From NCBI GenBank assembly GCA_934457145.1, contig CAKSHP010000019.1:1-45911 (forward strand): a stretch of DNA of 45,911 nt. Reading direction: 5' to 3'. Within the stretch, counting starts at the first letter, position 1. The number at the start of each line of letters is the position of its first letter. A program made the position numbers and the translations under genes. A model generated the notes under the pieces. It ran no database searches. It saw only the letters and a program-made list of their open reading frames with translations, and had not been told where the DNA came from. The stretch is from an uncultured Clostridia bacterium. GTDB lineage: Bacteria > Bacillota > Clostridia > UBA1381 > UMGS1253. Below are positions 8,816-18,300 of the stretch, piece by piece.

Positions 8816-9088
8816 ATGTACGAGGACAAAACTTTAGTATGTAAGGATTGCGGAAACGAATTTGTGTTTACCGCGGGAGAACAGGAATTTTATGCAGAGA
8901 AAGGTTTTGAAAACGAGCCTACACGCTGCAAGAATTGCAGAGCTGCAAGAAAAGCTGCTATCCGTCAGTCGAGAGAAATGTATGATATTATTTGTGCAGA
9001 CTGCGGCGCACCGGCTCAGGTGCCTTTTAAGCCGAAGAATGACAGACCTGTATATTGCAGCACATGTCTTGAAAATCACAGAGATTGA
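8816..9088 (+). CDS. Small zinc-ribbon protein
   Basis: The 90-residue protein has two treble-clef-like halves. The first is VCKDCGNEF followed by RCKNCRAARK; the second is CADCGAPAQVPF followed by YCSTC. This gives four CxxC pairs, enough for two zinc sites. It belongs to a small family of uncharacterised zinc-ribbon proteins common in Clostridia, whose members start MYEDKTLVCKDCG. A GTG at 8768 would add 16 residues, but ATG 8816 is preferred: it has GAGGGG with a 6-base gap and matches the family start. It follows sigH, probably on one transcript. The function is unknown; nucleic acid or RNA polymerase binding is a guess from the fold. Confidence 0.85.
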   Translation: MYEDKTLVCKDCGNEFVFTAGEQEFYAEKGFENEPTRCKNCRAARKAAIRQSREMYDIICADCGAPAQVPFKPKNDRPVYCSTCLENHRD

Positions 9089-9107
9089 TTTTTTAAGAAA
9101 AAACGAT

Positions 9108-9144
9108 AAGTCATCGCATAGCATGAATATGCGGTGACTTTTTT
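9108..9144 (+). terminator. Rho-independent terminator after the zinc-ribbon gene
   Basis: Arms AAGTCATCGCATA (9108-9120) and TATGCGGTGACTT (9128-9140) form a 13-bp stem with one mismatch or wobble, a 7-base loop and a T6 tail. Confidence 0.9.
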
Positions 9145-9188
9145 GTGTATCATTTTTAATATGACAATAAAAACGAAAGGAAAGCGCG

Positions 9189-10190
9189 ATGAAAAAAATA
9201 TTGGTTGTGTTTACGGGAGGAACAATAGCTTCAGGCGTGGAAAACGGATATATAAGCCCTAACGGCAAAAACGCATACAAGCTTTTGGATATGTATGAAA
9301 AAGAAAATAAAAAAAGTGCGGTTGAGTTTTTTGCGGTAAGCCCGTATAATATACTTAGCGAAAATTTAAACCCGGGATATATATGCCGGCTGGTTTTATG
9401 CGTTAAAGAAAATATAAAAAAGGGCGGTTATGACGGAGTTATCGTTGCGCACGGAACCGACACTTTGCCCTACAGCGCAGCGGCGCTTTCGTATGCGTTC
9501 GGACTCGGCAGCATACCGATAGTTTTGGTTTCGAGCAATTATATTTTAGAAGACAAACGCCAAAACGGATATAAAAACTTTTGCGCGGCGGTTAAATTTA
9601 TAGAGGGCGGATACGGCAAAGGCGCGTTTGTAAGTTATCAAAATGCGGACAATACGCTTTATATTCACCGCGCAAGCCGCATTTTAAACCATGTTATCTA
9701 TACAGATGATGTGATAAGCGTTAAAAACAGCTATTATGCAAGACTTGAAGGAGACATTTTTATAAAAAACGAAAATTATTTTGAAACGGCAGACGAAACG
9801 GACGTTTTTGATTTTGAAAAATACAGCGCAAAAAGATCGGTTCTTATGCTGAATATGTATCCGGGAGAGCGGTTTAATTATGATTTAAAAGATGTTTTTG
9901 CGGTTTTACTGTGCTCATATCATTCGGGAACCGTAAACACGGACAGCGGAGAGCTTAAAGCGTTTTTAAGCTATGCAAAAAAAAGCGGAGTGCCTGTGTT
10001 TTTGCTCGGCGGAGGAAAGAAGGTTTTGTATGCTTCGGCAAAGGATTTTGATAAACTTGGCTTAAAGCTTATTGACTTTGCGGCGCCTCCGGCAATGTAT
10101 ATAAAGCTTTTGTTCGGCGGGTGTGCAGGAGTTGATATATATAAGCTTTTAGACAAGTCTTTAGGCGCAGATATAATAAAAAACTCTTGA
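9189..10190 (+). CDS. L-asparaginase family protein (type I-like)
   Basis: Hydrolyses L-asparagine to aspartate and ammonia. The first catalytic motif TGGTIA (Thr12) and the second motif HGTDT (His88-Thr92, with Thr90-Asp91) are intact. No signal peptide is present, so it is cytoplasmic, as expected for the low-affinity type I enzymes. The length of 333 residues is normal. Start ATG 9189 follows AAAGGAAA. The C-terminal half is less conserved to my eye, so amidase activity on a related substrate is possible. It stands alone between the terminator at 9108-9144 and the promoter that begins within its own stop codon. Confidence 0.88.
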   Translation: MKKILVVFTGGTIASGVENGYISPNGKNAYKLLDMYEKENKKSAVEFFAVSPYNILSENLNPGYICRLVLCVKENIKKGGYDGVIVAHGTDTLPYSAAALSYAFGLGSIPIVLVSSNYILEDKRQNGYKNFCAAVKFIEGGYGKGAFVSYQNADNTLYIHRASRILNHVIYTDDVISVKNSYYARLEGDIFIKNENYFETADETDVFDFEKYSAKRSVLMLNMYPGERFNYDLKDVFAVLLCSYHSGTVNTDSGELKAFLSYAKKSGVPVFLLGGGKKVLYASAKDFDKLGLKLIDFAAPPAMYIKLLFGGCAGVDIYKLLDKSLGADIIKNS

Positions 10191-10214
10191 CAAAATTTGA
10201 AAATCGGTTATAAT
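10187..10214 (+). promoter_or_regulatory. Promoter overlapping the asparaginase stop codon
   Basis: TTGACA (10187-10192) includes the TGA stop of the asparaginase gene. TATAAT lies at 10209-10214 with a 16-base spacer. It would drive the cytidylate-kinase-like gene. Confidence 0.8.
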
Positions 10215-10257
10215 TAAATTAAGAAGTTCAACAGCGTTAAAAGAAAGGGTGACATTT

Positions 10258-10872
10258 ATGAAGATCATAACGATAAGCCGCGAATTCGGCAGCGGCGGTC
10301 GCGAACTCGGAAAGCGCATGGCAGACATTTTAGGCTTTGATTATTATGACCGTCAGATTATAAGCACAATTGCAAGCAACAAAGGTCTTGATGAAAACTA
10401 TGTTGAAAGCGAGCTTGAAAGACCGATCTGGCAGAGCATACCGCTGACGTTCGGACATTCGTTTGCGAGCGTTATGGTGCAGTCGCCCAAAACGGAGCTT
10501 CTTTTGGAGCAAAAAAAGGTTATAGAAGATATTGCAAAAAGAAAAAAAGACTTTATTATGGTGGGCAGAAGCGTAGATGTGTATTTAAAAGAGTATAATC
10601 CGTTTAATATTTTTGTTTGTGCGCCTATGGAGGCAAGGGTTGAGCGCTGCATGAAAAGAGAGAGCGGCAGCGAAAAGCTGACAAGAAAGGCAATGGAGGC
10701 AAACATCAAAAGAATAGATAAAAACCGCAGCGAGTTTCGCGAAATTATAGCAGACTCAAAGTGGGGAGATGCGAAAGCATATCACGCATGCTTTAACACA
10801 AACGGCTGGGACATAAAAGAGCTTGCCGCGGCAGTGAGCGACTTTTCTATGCAATGGTTTTCTAAAAAATAA
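10258..10872 (+). CDS. Cytidylate kinase-like family protein
   Basis: A P-loop kinase of about 204 residues. The N-terminus ITISREFGSGGRELGKRMA is the nucleotide-binding loop of the cytidylate kinase-like (AAK-type) family common in gut Firmicutes. DYYDR follows and FIMVGRSVDVYL lies in the centre. It differs from canonical Cmk (GPAGAGKST), so the substrate is uncertain: a (d)CMP-like nucleotide or another small molecule. ATG 10258 is chosen over the in-frame GTG 10249 because AAAGGGTGA sits correctly for the ATG. A hairpin with a T tract follows, so it is probably transcribed mainly alone. Confidence 0.87.
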   Translation: MKIITISREFGSGGRELGKRMADILGFDYYDRQIISTIASNKGLDENYVESELERPIWQSIPLTFGHSFASVMVQSPKTELLLEQKKVIEDIAKRKKDFIMVGRSVDVYLKEYNPFNIFVCAPMEARVERCMKRESGSEKLTRKAMEANIKRIDKNRSEFREIIADSKWGDAKAYHACFNTNGWDIKELAAAVSDFSMQWFSKK

Positions 10873-10903
10873 ATTTTTATAAAGATAAATAATCAAAAGG
10901 AGC

Positions 10904-10941
10904 CTTGGCAAATAAAATTATTTTGCCAAAGCCCTTTTTTT
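10904..10941 (+). terminator. Terminator between the kinase-like gene and the MATE gene
   Basis: CTTGGCAAA (10904-10912) pairs with TTTGCCAAAG (10922-10931, one bulged A), followed by CCC and T7. It ends only 3 bases before the MATE ribosome binding site GGAGGAG (10944-10950). It could act either as a simple terminator or as an attenuator for MATE. Confidence 0.75.
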
Positions 10942-10956
10942 ACGGAGGAGAAATTT

Positions 10957-12285
10957 ATGAATATAAAGCTTTCGGATCATTTTGGCTATAAAAAGCTTTT
11001 AAGGTTTACACTGCCTTCAATACTGATGATGGTGTTTACATCTATATACGGCGTTGTGGACGGGTATTTTGTTTCAAATTATGTCGGGAAAACGGCGTTT
11101 GCCGCCGTGAATTTTATTATGCCGGTGCTGATGATTTTCGGCGCGGTCGGATTTATGTTCGGTACGGGCGGCAGCGCGCTTGTTTCCAAAACTCTCGGCG
11201 AGGGCGATAACCAAAAAGCAAAACGGCTGTTTTCGATGATTGTTTATGTTTCGGCAGGCGTGGGAATTGCGGTGGCAGTGGTTGCGATTATATTTGTAAG
11301 GCCGCTTGCGCTGCTTTTGGGAGCGGACGAGAAAATGCTTGAAACATGCGTACAGTACGGAAGTATTGTTTTGTGTGCTTTGCCGGCGCTGATGCTGCAA
11401 TACGAATTTCAAAGCTTTTTTGTTACGGCGCAGAAGCCGCAGCTCGGACTTTATGTTACATTGGCGGCGGGGATTACAAATATGGTGCTTGACGCGCTTT
11501 TGGTTGCGATAATACCGATGGGCGTTGCGGGCGCGGCGATTGCAACGGCGATAAGCCAGTATGTCGGAGGGATTGTGCCTTTGATATATTTTGCAAAAAA
11601 GAACACAAGTCTTTTAAGGCTGACGAAAGCAAATATTGATTTTGGGGCGCTTTTAAAAACAATCACAAACGGTTCGTCGGAATTTTTGTCAAACATTTCA
11701 ATGTCGGTGGTTGGCATGCTTTATAATTTGCAGCTTATGCGCTATGCGGGCGAAAACGGAGTTGCGGCATACGGAACGCTTATGTATGTTAATATGATTT
11801 TTCTTGCCGCATTTATCGGCTACAGCGTCGGAACAGCGCCGGTTATAGGGTTTTGTTTCGGAGCTGAAAATCATAAAGAGCTTAAAAACCTTCTTAAAAA
11901 GAGCCTTATAATAACGGCTGTGTTTTCGGTTTTAATGCTTATTTTGGCACAGGTTTTGGCAAAACTGCTTGCAAAGATGTTTGTCGGTTATGACAAAGAG
12001 CTTTTTGATATGACGCTTCATGCATTTTTCATTTTTTCGTTTTCGTTTTTGTTTGCAGGTATTCCGATTTTTGCATCGTCGTTTTTTACGGCGCTTAACA
12101 ACGGGTTTGTGTCGGCGGCGATTTCGTTTTTGCGAACGGCGGTGTTTCAGGTTGCGGCAGTTATTATAATGCCTTTGTTTTTCAAGCTGGACGGAATTTG
12201 GGTTTCGATTTCGGCGGCAGAAATTGTTGCGGCGGTGGTGTCGGTTATATTCTGGGCGGCAAATAAAAAGAAATATCACTACTGA
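10957..12285 (+). CDS. MATE family efflux transporter
   Basis: A 442-residue integral membrane protein with about 12 hydrophobic segments arranged in two similar halves, as in the multidrug and toxic compound extrusion family. The N-terminus LLRFTLPSILMMVFTSIYGVVD and the segment FMFGTGGSALVSKTLGEG are typical of the Firmicutes NorM/DinF-like branch. Such proteins export cationic drugs or metabolites in exchange for Na+ or H+. The substrate cannot be inferred here. It starts at ATG 10957 behind GGAGGAG and ends before a clear terminator at 12326-12362. No regulator of the MarR or TetR type is adjacent. Confidence 0.93.
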   Translation: MNIKLSDHFGYKKLLRFTLPSILMMVFTSIYGVVDGYFVSNYVGKTAFAAVNFIMPVLMIFGAVGFMFGTGGSALVSKTLGEGDNQKAKRLFSMIVYVSAGVGIAVAVVAIIFVRPLALLLGADEKMLETCVQYGSIVLCALPALMLQYEFQSFFVTAQKPQLGLYVTLAAGITNMVLDALLVAIIPMGVAGAAIATAISQYVGGIVPLIYFAKKNTSLLRLTKANIDFGALLKTITNGSSEFLSNISMSVVGMLYNLQLMRYAGENGVAAYGTLMYVNMIFLAAFIGYSVGTAPVIGFCFGAENHKELKNLLKKSLIITAVFSVLMLILAQVLAKLLAKMFVGYDKELFDMTLHAFFIFSFSFLFAGIPIFASSFFTALNNGFVSAAISFLRTAVFQVAAVIIMPLFFKLDGIWVSISAAEIVAAVVSVIFWAANKKKYHY

Positions 12286-12325
12286 TAAAAAACACTTTGA
12301 TATGTCTTAAAGAGTCAGAATTTTT

Positions 12326-12362
12326 ACAGCGCGGCAGGCAATAGGCTTACCGCGCTGTTTTT
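12326..12362 (+). terminator. Rho-independent terminator after the MATE gene
   Basis: The GC-rich 9-bp stem ACAGCGCGG (12326-12334) pairs with CCGCGCTGT (12350-12358), with a 15-base loop and a T5 tail. Confidence 0.92.
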
Positions 12363-12422
12363 ATGCACTGACGCAAATTAAAAAAATATCAATAAAACAA
12401 ACATTTGCATCAATATTATCAA

Positions 12423-12451
12423 TTGACGAAAGGCGCGCTTAATGATATATT
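12423..12451 (+). promoter_or_regulatory. Promoter for the GH2 gene
   Basis: TTGACG (12423-12428) and TATATT (12446-12451) are spaced by 17 bases, about 30 bases before the start codon. The copy of ATCAAT directly upstream hints at, but does not prove, an operator. Confidence 0.65.
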
Positions 12452-12482
12452 TAAATAAAAAACAAAAAAGGTGGTTTTTATT

Positions 12483-14204
12483 ATGAATATATCAAGACAA
12501 GAGCATCCAAAGCCGCAGTTTGAAAGAGAAACATGGCAGAATTTAAACGGCGAGTGGCAGTTTGAATTTGACATGGCAAACAGCGCGGAGGAAAGAAAAA
12601 TTTATCTTGACAGCGTTAGCCTTAAAGAAAAAATTAACGTGCCGTTTTGTCCGGAGAGCAAGCTCTCGGGAATAGGGTACACCGATTTTATAGGCGGAGC
12701 GGTGTATAAAAGAAATTTTGAAATAACAAAAGCTCAGGCGGAGGAAAGGGTTTTAATCCATTTCGGAGCGGTTGATTATAAGGCGTGTGTGTATATAAAC
12801 GAAAAGCTTGCCGGAACTCATAAGGGCGGTTATGTTTCCTTTGTTATAGATATTTCTGAGTTTGTGAAAGAAGGGACAAACAGCGTTTGCGTGATTGTTG
12901 CGGACAACACTAAAGATAAGCTTATTCCGAGCGGAAAGCAAAGCGAAAAATATGATTCATACGGCTGCTATTATACAAGAACTACAGGCATATGGCAGAC
13001 TGTGTGGCTTGAGTTTACGAAAAAAACATATATAGAAAGCATAAAATATTATCCGGATATTAAAAATACGTCTGTGAGAATTGAGGCAAATTTAAAAGGA
13101 AAAGCAGAGTTTAAGGTGCAGGTGTTTTATGAAGACCGTCTTGTCGGTTCATATGGCGCCGAGCACGACGGAGGCATTGTTTATGCTGATATTTCGCTTT
13201 CGGAAAAGCACCTTTGGGAGATTGGCTTCGGAAGGCTCTACAGCGTTGTTTTAGAATACGGAGAAGACACGGTAAAAAGTTATTTCGGATTAAGACAGGT
13301 TCGCCTCGACGGATATAAATTTTTGCTAAATGAAAAAACGGTATTTCAAAGACTTGTTTTGGATCAGGGCTTTTATCCGGACGGAATTTATACGGCGCCT
13401 GCGGATGAAGCGCTTAAGGGCGATATAGAACTTTCGATGAAGATGGGCTTTAACGGCGCAAGACTGCACGAAAAGGTGTTTGAAGAAAGATTTTTGTATC
13501 ATGCCGACAAGCTGGGATATATTGTTTGGGGAGAATACCCCGACTGGGGACTTGATGTTTCAAATCCTGAGAACATATATTCCGTTGTGCCGGAATGGAT
13601 AGAAGAAGTAAAAAGAGATTTTAACCATCCTTCAATAATAGGCTGGTGTCCGCATAATGAAACATGGGACACCGACGGAAGAAAACAGTATGACGAATCG
13701 GTCGGACTGGTTTATGATATAACAAAAGCAATCGATACAACAAGACCGTGCATAGATACAAGCGGTAACTTCCATGTACGCACGGATATTTTCGACGTGC
13801 ATGATTATATACAGGATCCGAAACAGTTTGCAGAGTGTTACAGCGAGGTTTCAAAAGGCGTTGTAAAAGACCATATTGAAAGAAATCCCGCTTTTGACGG
13901 CAGACAAAAATATGACGGCAAGCTGCCCGTGTTTGTGAGCGAATACGGCGGAATAAAATGGAGCGAAAAAGAAAACGCGTGGGGTTACGGCGAAGGACCG
14001 AAAACAAAAGAAGAATTTTTAGAACGTCTTGAAGGACTTACGGATGTTATTTTGAAAAATGAATGCATAATGGGCTTTTGCTACACTCAGCTTACAGACG
14101 TTGAGCAGGAGTGCAACGGACTTTATAACTACGACAGAACGCCTAAGTTTGAAGCGGAAAAAATAAAGAAAATATTTACAAAAAAAGCGGCAATAGAAGA
14201 TTAA
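12483..14204 (+). CDS. Glycoside hydrolase family 2 protein
   Basis: A 573-residue retaining glycosidase of the beta-galactosidase / beta-glucuronidase clan. Domain order is the N-terminal jelly roll (RQEHPKPQF, ETWQNLNGEWQF), an immunoglobulin-like middle domain, then the TIM barrel (from about residue 275). The acid/base is Glu393 in PHNETWDTDG and the nucleophile is probably Glu487 in FVSEYGG. There is no signal peptide, so it acts on imported oligosaccharides in the cytoplasm. It is short and lacks the extra C-terminal domains of LacZ. ATG 12483 is preferred over the in-frame GTG 12471, which lies inside the AAAAGGTGG ribosome binding site. It lies beside an AraC gene and the giant secreted hydrolase, which suggests one carbohydrate-use locus. 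The exact sugar is unknown. Confidence 0.93.
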   Translation: MNISRQEHPKPQFERETWQNLNGEWQFEFDMANSAEERKIYLDSVSLKEKINVPFCPESKLSGIGYTDFIGGAVYKRNFEITKAQAEERVLIHFGAVDYKACVYINEKLAGTHKGGYVSFVIDISEFVKEGTNSVCVIVADNTKDKLIPSGKQSEKYDSYGCYYTRTTGIWQTVWLEFTKKTYIESIKYYPDIKNTSVRIEANLKGKAEFKVQVFYEDRLVGSYGAEHDGGIVYADISLSEKHLWEIGFGRLYSVVLEYGEDTVKSYFGLRQVRLDGYKFLLNEKTVFQRLVLDQGFYPDGIYTAPADEALKGDIELSMKMGFNGARLHEKVFEERFLYHADKLGYIVWGEYPDWGLDVSNPENIYSVVPEWIEEVKRDFNHPSIIGWCPHNETWDTDGRKQYDESVGLVYDITKAIDTTRPCIDTSGNFHVRTDIFDVHDYIQDPKQFAECYSEVSKGVVKDHIERNPAFDGRQKYDGKLPVFVSEYGGIKWSEKENAWGYGEGPKTKEEFLERLEGLTDVILKNECIMGFCYTQLTDVEQECNGLYNYDRTPKFEAEKIKKIFTKKAAIED

Positions 14205-14262
14205 AAGCAAACCAAAAGCAGCCCGGCGGAAAAACCGTCAGGGCTGCTTTTGGTTTGCTTTT
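14203..14262. terminator. Long shared terminator hairpin between GH2 and AraC
   Basis: A 22-bp perfect stem (14203-14224 with 14241-14262) is extended inward by GGCGG/CCGTC around an AAAAA loop. The left arm overlaps the GH2 stop codon, and the right arm encodes the last codons of the convergent araC gene (KANQKQP). The A and T tracts at the ends let it work in both directions. Confidence 0.9.
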
Positions 14263-15104
14263 CGGTACTCGGTGGGGGACATGCCGGTTTGTTTTTTAAA
14301 TGCCTTTGAAAAATAGTTGTTGTCGGCAAAGAGAAGCTCGTTTGAAATTTCCTTTATTGTGAGGTCGGAGGTTTTTAAAAGGCGCATTGCCACTTCGGTT
14401 CTTTTTTGCGTCAGGTAGGCATATGGCGTGAGTCCGTATTCTTTTTTAAATTCTTTTATAATATATTTATCCGTAATGTTAAAACGTTCGGCGGTATCTT
14501 TAATTGATAAAAATTTTCCGCAGTCGATTTGATTTTTTATCATATGTATAATATTGTTGCCGGGGGTGAAGATATAGTTGTCTTTGTTTTTTGCGATACT
14601 TATTTTCATAATTATTTCAAAAATCAGCATGGAAAGCTCATGTGTGACAGCGGAGGAGCTTGTGTTGTTTGTAAGCATGGAATGAATTTGTTTAATTTCG
14701 TTTTCTATATTTATATGCACCACTGTAATATCGTCTGTTAAATCAAAAGCTTCAAACAGCTTATCAATAAGCTTTCCGTGGGCATTAAAGAAGATTTTTG
14801 ATATTTTTTGTCCGTTTTCTCCATAATAGCGCGCGGGTATTTTGCGGCGCAGAACGTAAACATCGCCTGTATGGGCTTTATAAAGCCTGCCTTTTGATTC
14901 GATGCAAATTGTTCCCTGTGTTACATATTCAAACACATAATTCGGCAAACAATAATACTGATAGAAGTAGTTTTTTTGAGGATAGGTTATTCCGGCATAG
15001 CCGACTGTCAAAAAATTGTTTTTGCAAAAATCGTTTATGTAATAAAATTTTTGGCTGATTTTTTTATAATCTGAGGCATCGGAAAAATAAAGTATTTCGT
15101 CCAT
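14238..15104 (-). CDS. AraC family transcriptional regulator (locus regulator 1)
   Basis: A 288-residue regulator. Residues ~1-180 form the sugar-sensing cupin-like region; the C-terminal ~100 residues hold two helix-turn-helix motifs (SIKDTAERFNITDKYIIKEF and TIKEISNELLFADNNYFSKAF) with the family end TGMSPTEYRK. It starts at ATG 15104 with GGGTGA six bases upstream; the TTG at 15110 is too close to that site. It is convergent with GH2 and divergent from the giant secreted hydrolase. The gap to the latter holds a 21-bp-spaced direct repeat that is a good candidate for its binding site. It probably activates the hydrolase gene in response to a sugar, by analogy with AraC/MsmR/RhaS proteins. 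Confidence 0.93.
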   Translation of the reverse strand: MDEILYFSDASDYKKISQKFYYINDFCKNNFLTVGYAGITYPQKNYFYQYYCLPNYVFEYVTQGTICIESKGRLYKAHTGDVYVLRRKIPARYYGENGQKISKIFFNAHGKLIDKLFEAFDLTDDITVVHINIENEIKQIHSMLTNNTSSSAVTHELSMLIFEIIMKISIAKNKDNYIFTPGNNIIHMIKNQIDCGKFLSIKDTAERFNITDKYIIKEFKKEYGLTPYAYLTQKRTEVAMRLLKTSDLTIKEISNELLFADNNYFSKAFKKQTGMSPTEYRKANQKQP

Positions 15105-15148
15105 CAACAATCACCCGCTTAATAAATAATTAACAGTTATTTGATAGC

Positions 15149-15177
15149 ATTGTATCATAAAATTTCAGTAATATCAA
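15149..15177 (-). promoter_or_regulatory. Promoter for AraC regulator 1
   Basis: On the minus strand TTGATA (15172-15177) and TACAAT (15149-15154) are separated by 17 bases, about 45 bases before the ATG. Confidence 0.65.
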
Positions 15178-15197
15178 CAAAAAAATAATAAAATACC

Positions 15198-15231
15198 GTG
15201 AATTTTTTACAGCTAATAGTGAATTTTTTAC
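15198..15231 (+). promoter_or_regulatory. Candidate AraC operator: 13-bp direct repeat with 21-bp period
   Basis: GTGAATTTTTTAC occurs exactly at 15198-15210 and again at 15219-15231. The 21-bp period is two helical turns, the spacing used by tandem AraC half-sites. The second copy abuts a poor -35 (TTTACC 15227-15232 or 15233-15238), and -10 candidates TATAGT (15252-15257) and TAGAAT (15257-15262) follow. A weak promoter with the repeat at -35 fits an activator-dependent gene. It lies between a divergent araC gene and its likely target. Confidence 0.65.
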
Positions 15232-15317
15232 CTTTACCGGAAAATGTGTTTTATAGTAGAATGTTTTTAAGGACAGCTGTTTTAAACAGTTTAAAAATAT
15301 TTAAGGGAGGATTTTTT

Positions 15318-18300
15318 ATGAAACGCATTTTAAGCATTTTGCTTTGCTTATGCATGGTTTTTTCATGCATGGGCGCGGTAAGCTTTGCAGACGGTGAAAC
15401 GGAGAGCTTAAATATAATTTCAGCTTTTGCCGATTATCACGTTTGCGGTAAGTACCTTTCAGACGACGGTTATATCGGAATACCCGTTGAGGTAAACACT
15501 TATATCAAAGGGGAAACGAATAACAAAACCCAAATTGTGTTGTATGTTATAAACACAAACACCGAGAGAATAGGTACAGAAGGCGATGAATCTATTATAT
15601 CAGACCTTTTGGACGAAGGATACATTGTTGTTGTGTTAGACTATAAAAACAACGCAAAATCGGTTAGTCCGGATCTGGACTGGAGTATTCAGAAGATCAG
15701 AACAAAAATTGAAGGCGGCGCTTATTTAAACGGCGCAAGCCATGAAACATACTGCACATATGTGCTTCCGGCGGGCTACAGGCTTCAAAGAAAAATTAAA
15801 TACTGGAACTTTGAAGAAAACGGCGCTGACGGATGCTTAGACTATATAGTTGAAATATGGAACAGCGATTTTAAAAAGGCTAAGGGAAACAAAGAAATTA
15901 CGTATTCAGACGGCACTGTTAAAAAAGTGAGCGAGGTTACGGCCGAAAGCATTGACGACTGCGTTAAGCCAGACAGCTCGCCGATAGATTTAAATCTTTA
16001 TTTGGATATCATTTATCCGTCTAACCCGAAAGAAGAGGTTCCGGTTATGTGTCTGGCATCGAGCGCTGAAACAAGCGTGGAGTCGTGGTCAGACTCAAGA
16101 AGACCTCATTTAACGGGATTTTTGTTTGTGGGATATGCAGGCGCTATTTATGATCACTGCTATGTTCCGATGGCAAGAAACGATCATTACGGATATTTTG
16201 ACGGCAGCGATCACGGGGATCCTTTCTCTCTTGTAAAGTATACCGGAACAAAGAGCGAAACTGCCGCGATAAGATGCTTAAGATATTTAACGGACGCTTA
16301 TCCGGATACATACAAGTTTAACAAAGGCAAATTTGGCGCTTACGGACACTCAAAGGCTTCGTTTGTGTTTAAGCTTGGAAATCTGCATCCTGAGCTGTGT
16401 GAAGAATACAGATATTTTAGCGGCCATCACGGCGAGTGCGCCGAAGGGGTTACTCAGCCGTATCTTACATATAAAGACGGAAGCGAAATCCCTTCAAATA
16501 TTCAGATGGTTTACGCTTCGCACGGCGGAGGAACGGAATATATAGGTGAAAATTTTGCTCCGCTTTATGTATCATGCGGCGAGGCGGACGGACCGGGCGT
16601 GTCGGGCTTTGTTAAGCATCAGGTTTGTGCGGCGCGCCGGTACGACATACCGTTTATGTATATGACGATGCCGGGCGTCGGTCACACGATTATTTACGGC
16701 TACAGCGAAAAGTATCAGATTGATATGTATAACTCGCTGTTTGACTTTGCGCATTATTATTTAAAAGACGCAAAGCCGGTCTGCGAATATATTCTGCCGC
16801 TAAACGGAACAAAGGATTTTGACACAAACGGCGAGATCACTTTAAAATTCACAGGACCGATAGCAAGAAGCGAAATTGAAAGCAAGGTTAAAATAATAAA
16901 CAAGAAAACCGGTAAAGCGGCTTTGGGAACATGGAAAAGCGAATTTAAAAACACAACATGGAAATTTACGGGCCACGATTTAACAGGCGGCTGCGAATAT
17001 GAAATAAGCGTTCCCAAAAGCGTTACGGCAGATAACGGCAAAACGCTCCGCGAGGCAAAAAGCTTTACTTTTAAGACAAAGTATGAACAGGGCATTGCGG
17101 CAAAAGATATATCAAGCGACAACGCTGATATGACGCTTTTAAAAACTGCCGACACAGATAACGGGGTTTATCTTCTTTTTGACAGCGCGGATTATGAAAA
17201 TTCAATAACAACCGATTTGCGCTTTTCTGTCATAAATGATGCTGCAAACCGCGTTAGCGTTTATGCGCTTGACAATATAGATGAAGAAAACATTAAAAAT
17301 TCTTCGCAGGGCAGCGTGATTGCCGAGATTGCAATTGCGGGAAAAGGAGATTACAGCGCAGACATAACCGAATATGTCAAAACTCTTAAAAAGGGCGAAA
17401 AAGCGGGATTTTTGCTTAAGGCGAAAAACGTTAAGGAAACAAAAACAATAACCGATATTGATTTTGAAACGGTTGATTCAAGATTTAATTCTTCTTTGTA
17501 TTCGGAAGAGCAAAATAACACGCCGGGCGGATCAAAATCTTATAAAACAAAGTCGACAATAAGCGTTCGAAAGCTTATATTCAGTCCGTCGATAACATTG
17601 GCAGACTTTGGACGAAAGTTTAATATAAGTTTTGATATATATCCGACAACAGACCGCCGTTTTACCTTTTATGTAGGCCATTATGCAACCTCAACGCTTA
17701 ACTGGCCCGATTATAATGATGAAACGGCAATGAGAATGCTTCTTTGTAAGGATAAGTGGCATAATATTAATATGACATATCAGGTAAATGATTTATACTA
17801 CTGTGCGCCTGAAATTTCAAAAGACGGAATTTTCTTTTCAAGCTCAAACTACACGGACGCATATTATATTGACAATTTAAAGGTGACAGAAGATATAACC
17901 GAGGTTAAAATTGCAAAGGAGCAGACAAACGGAAGCTTTGCGCCGTCGATTGTTTTGCATCCGGTAAATAAAAATGTGAGCATGCAGACCGCCGCTTCGT
18001 ATGTCGAAAGCGGAGAAAATGAAAACGAAAGCTTTGAAAATGAAGAGAGTCTGCTTGTGAGCGGAAGAGAAAAGGAATACAGACTTTCGCAGTATAAAAA
18101 AGTGTATGCAAAGGTTGACCTTTCGGAATTTGACGGAAAAAACAAGGCAAGCGTGAGCATAGATGTTAAAAATGATAATAACGGAAGCGTGTGTGTTTAC
18201 GGCATAACAGATACCGCTGCGGCGCAGTATATAGATGATGAGACGATAAACTATCTTAATGCGCCGGCAAACGACCGCTTTGGATTCGGGGCGGATGTTT

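Noticed and set aside
15198..15317. In-frame upstream extension of the giant protein from GTG 15198
   Set aside because: It has no ribosome binding site, overlaps the direct-repeat operator and promoter, and the true signal peptide begins at ATG 15318 behind AGGGAGG.
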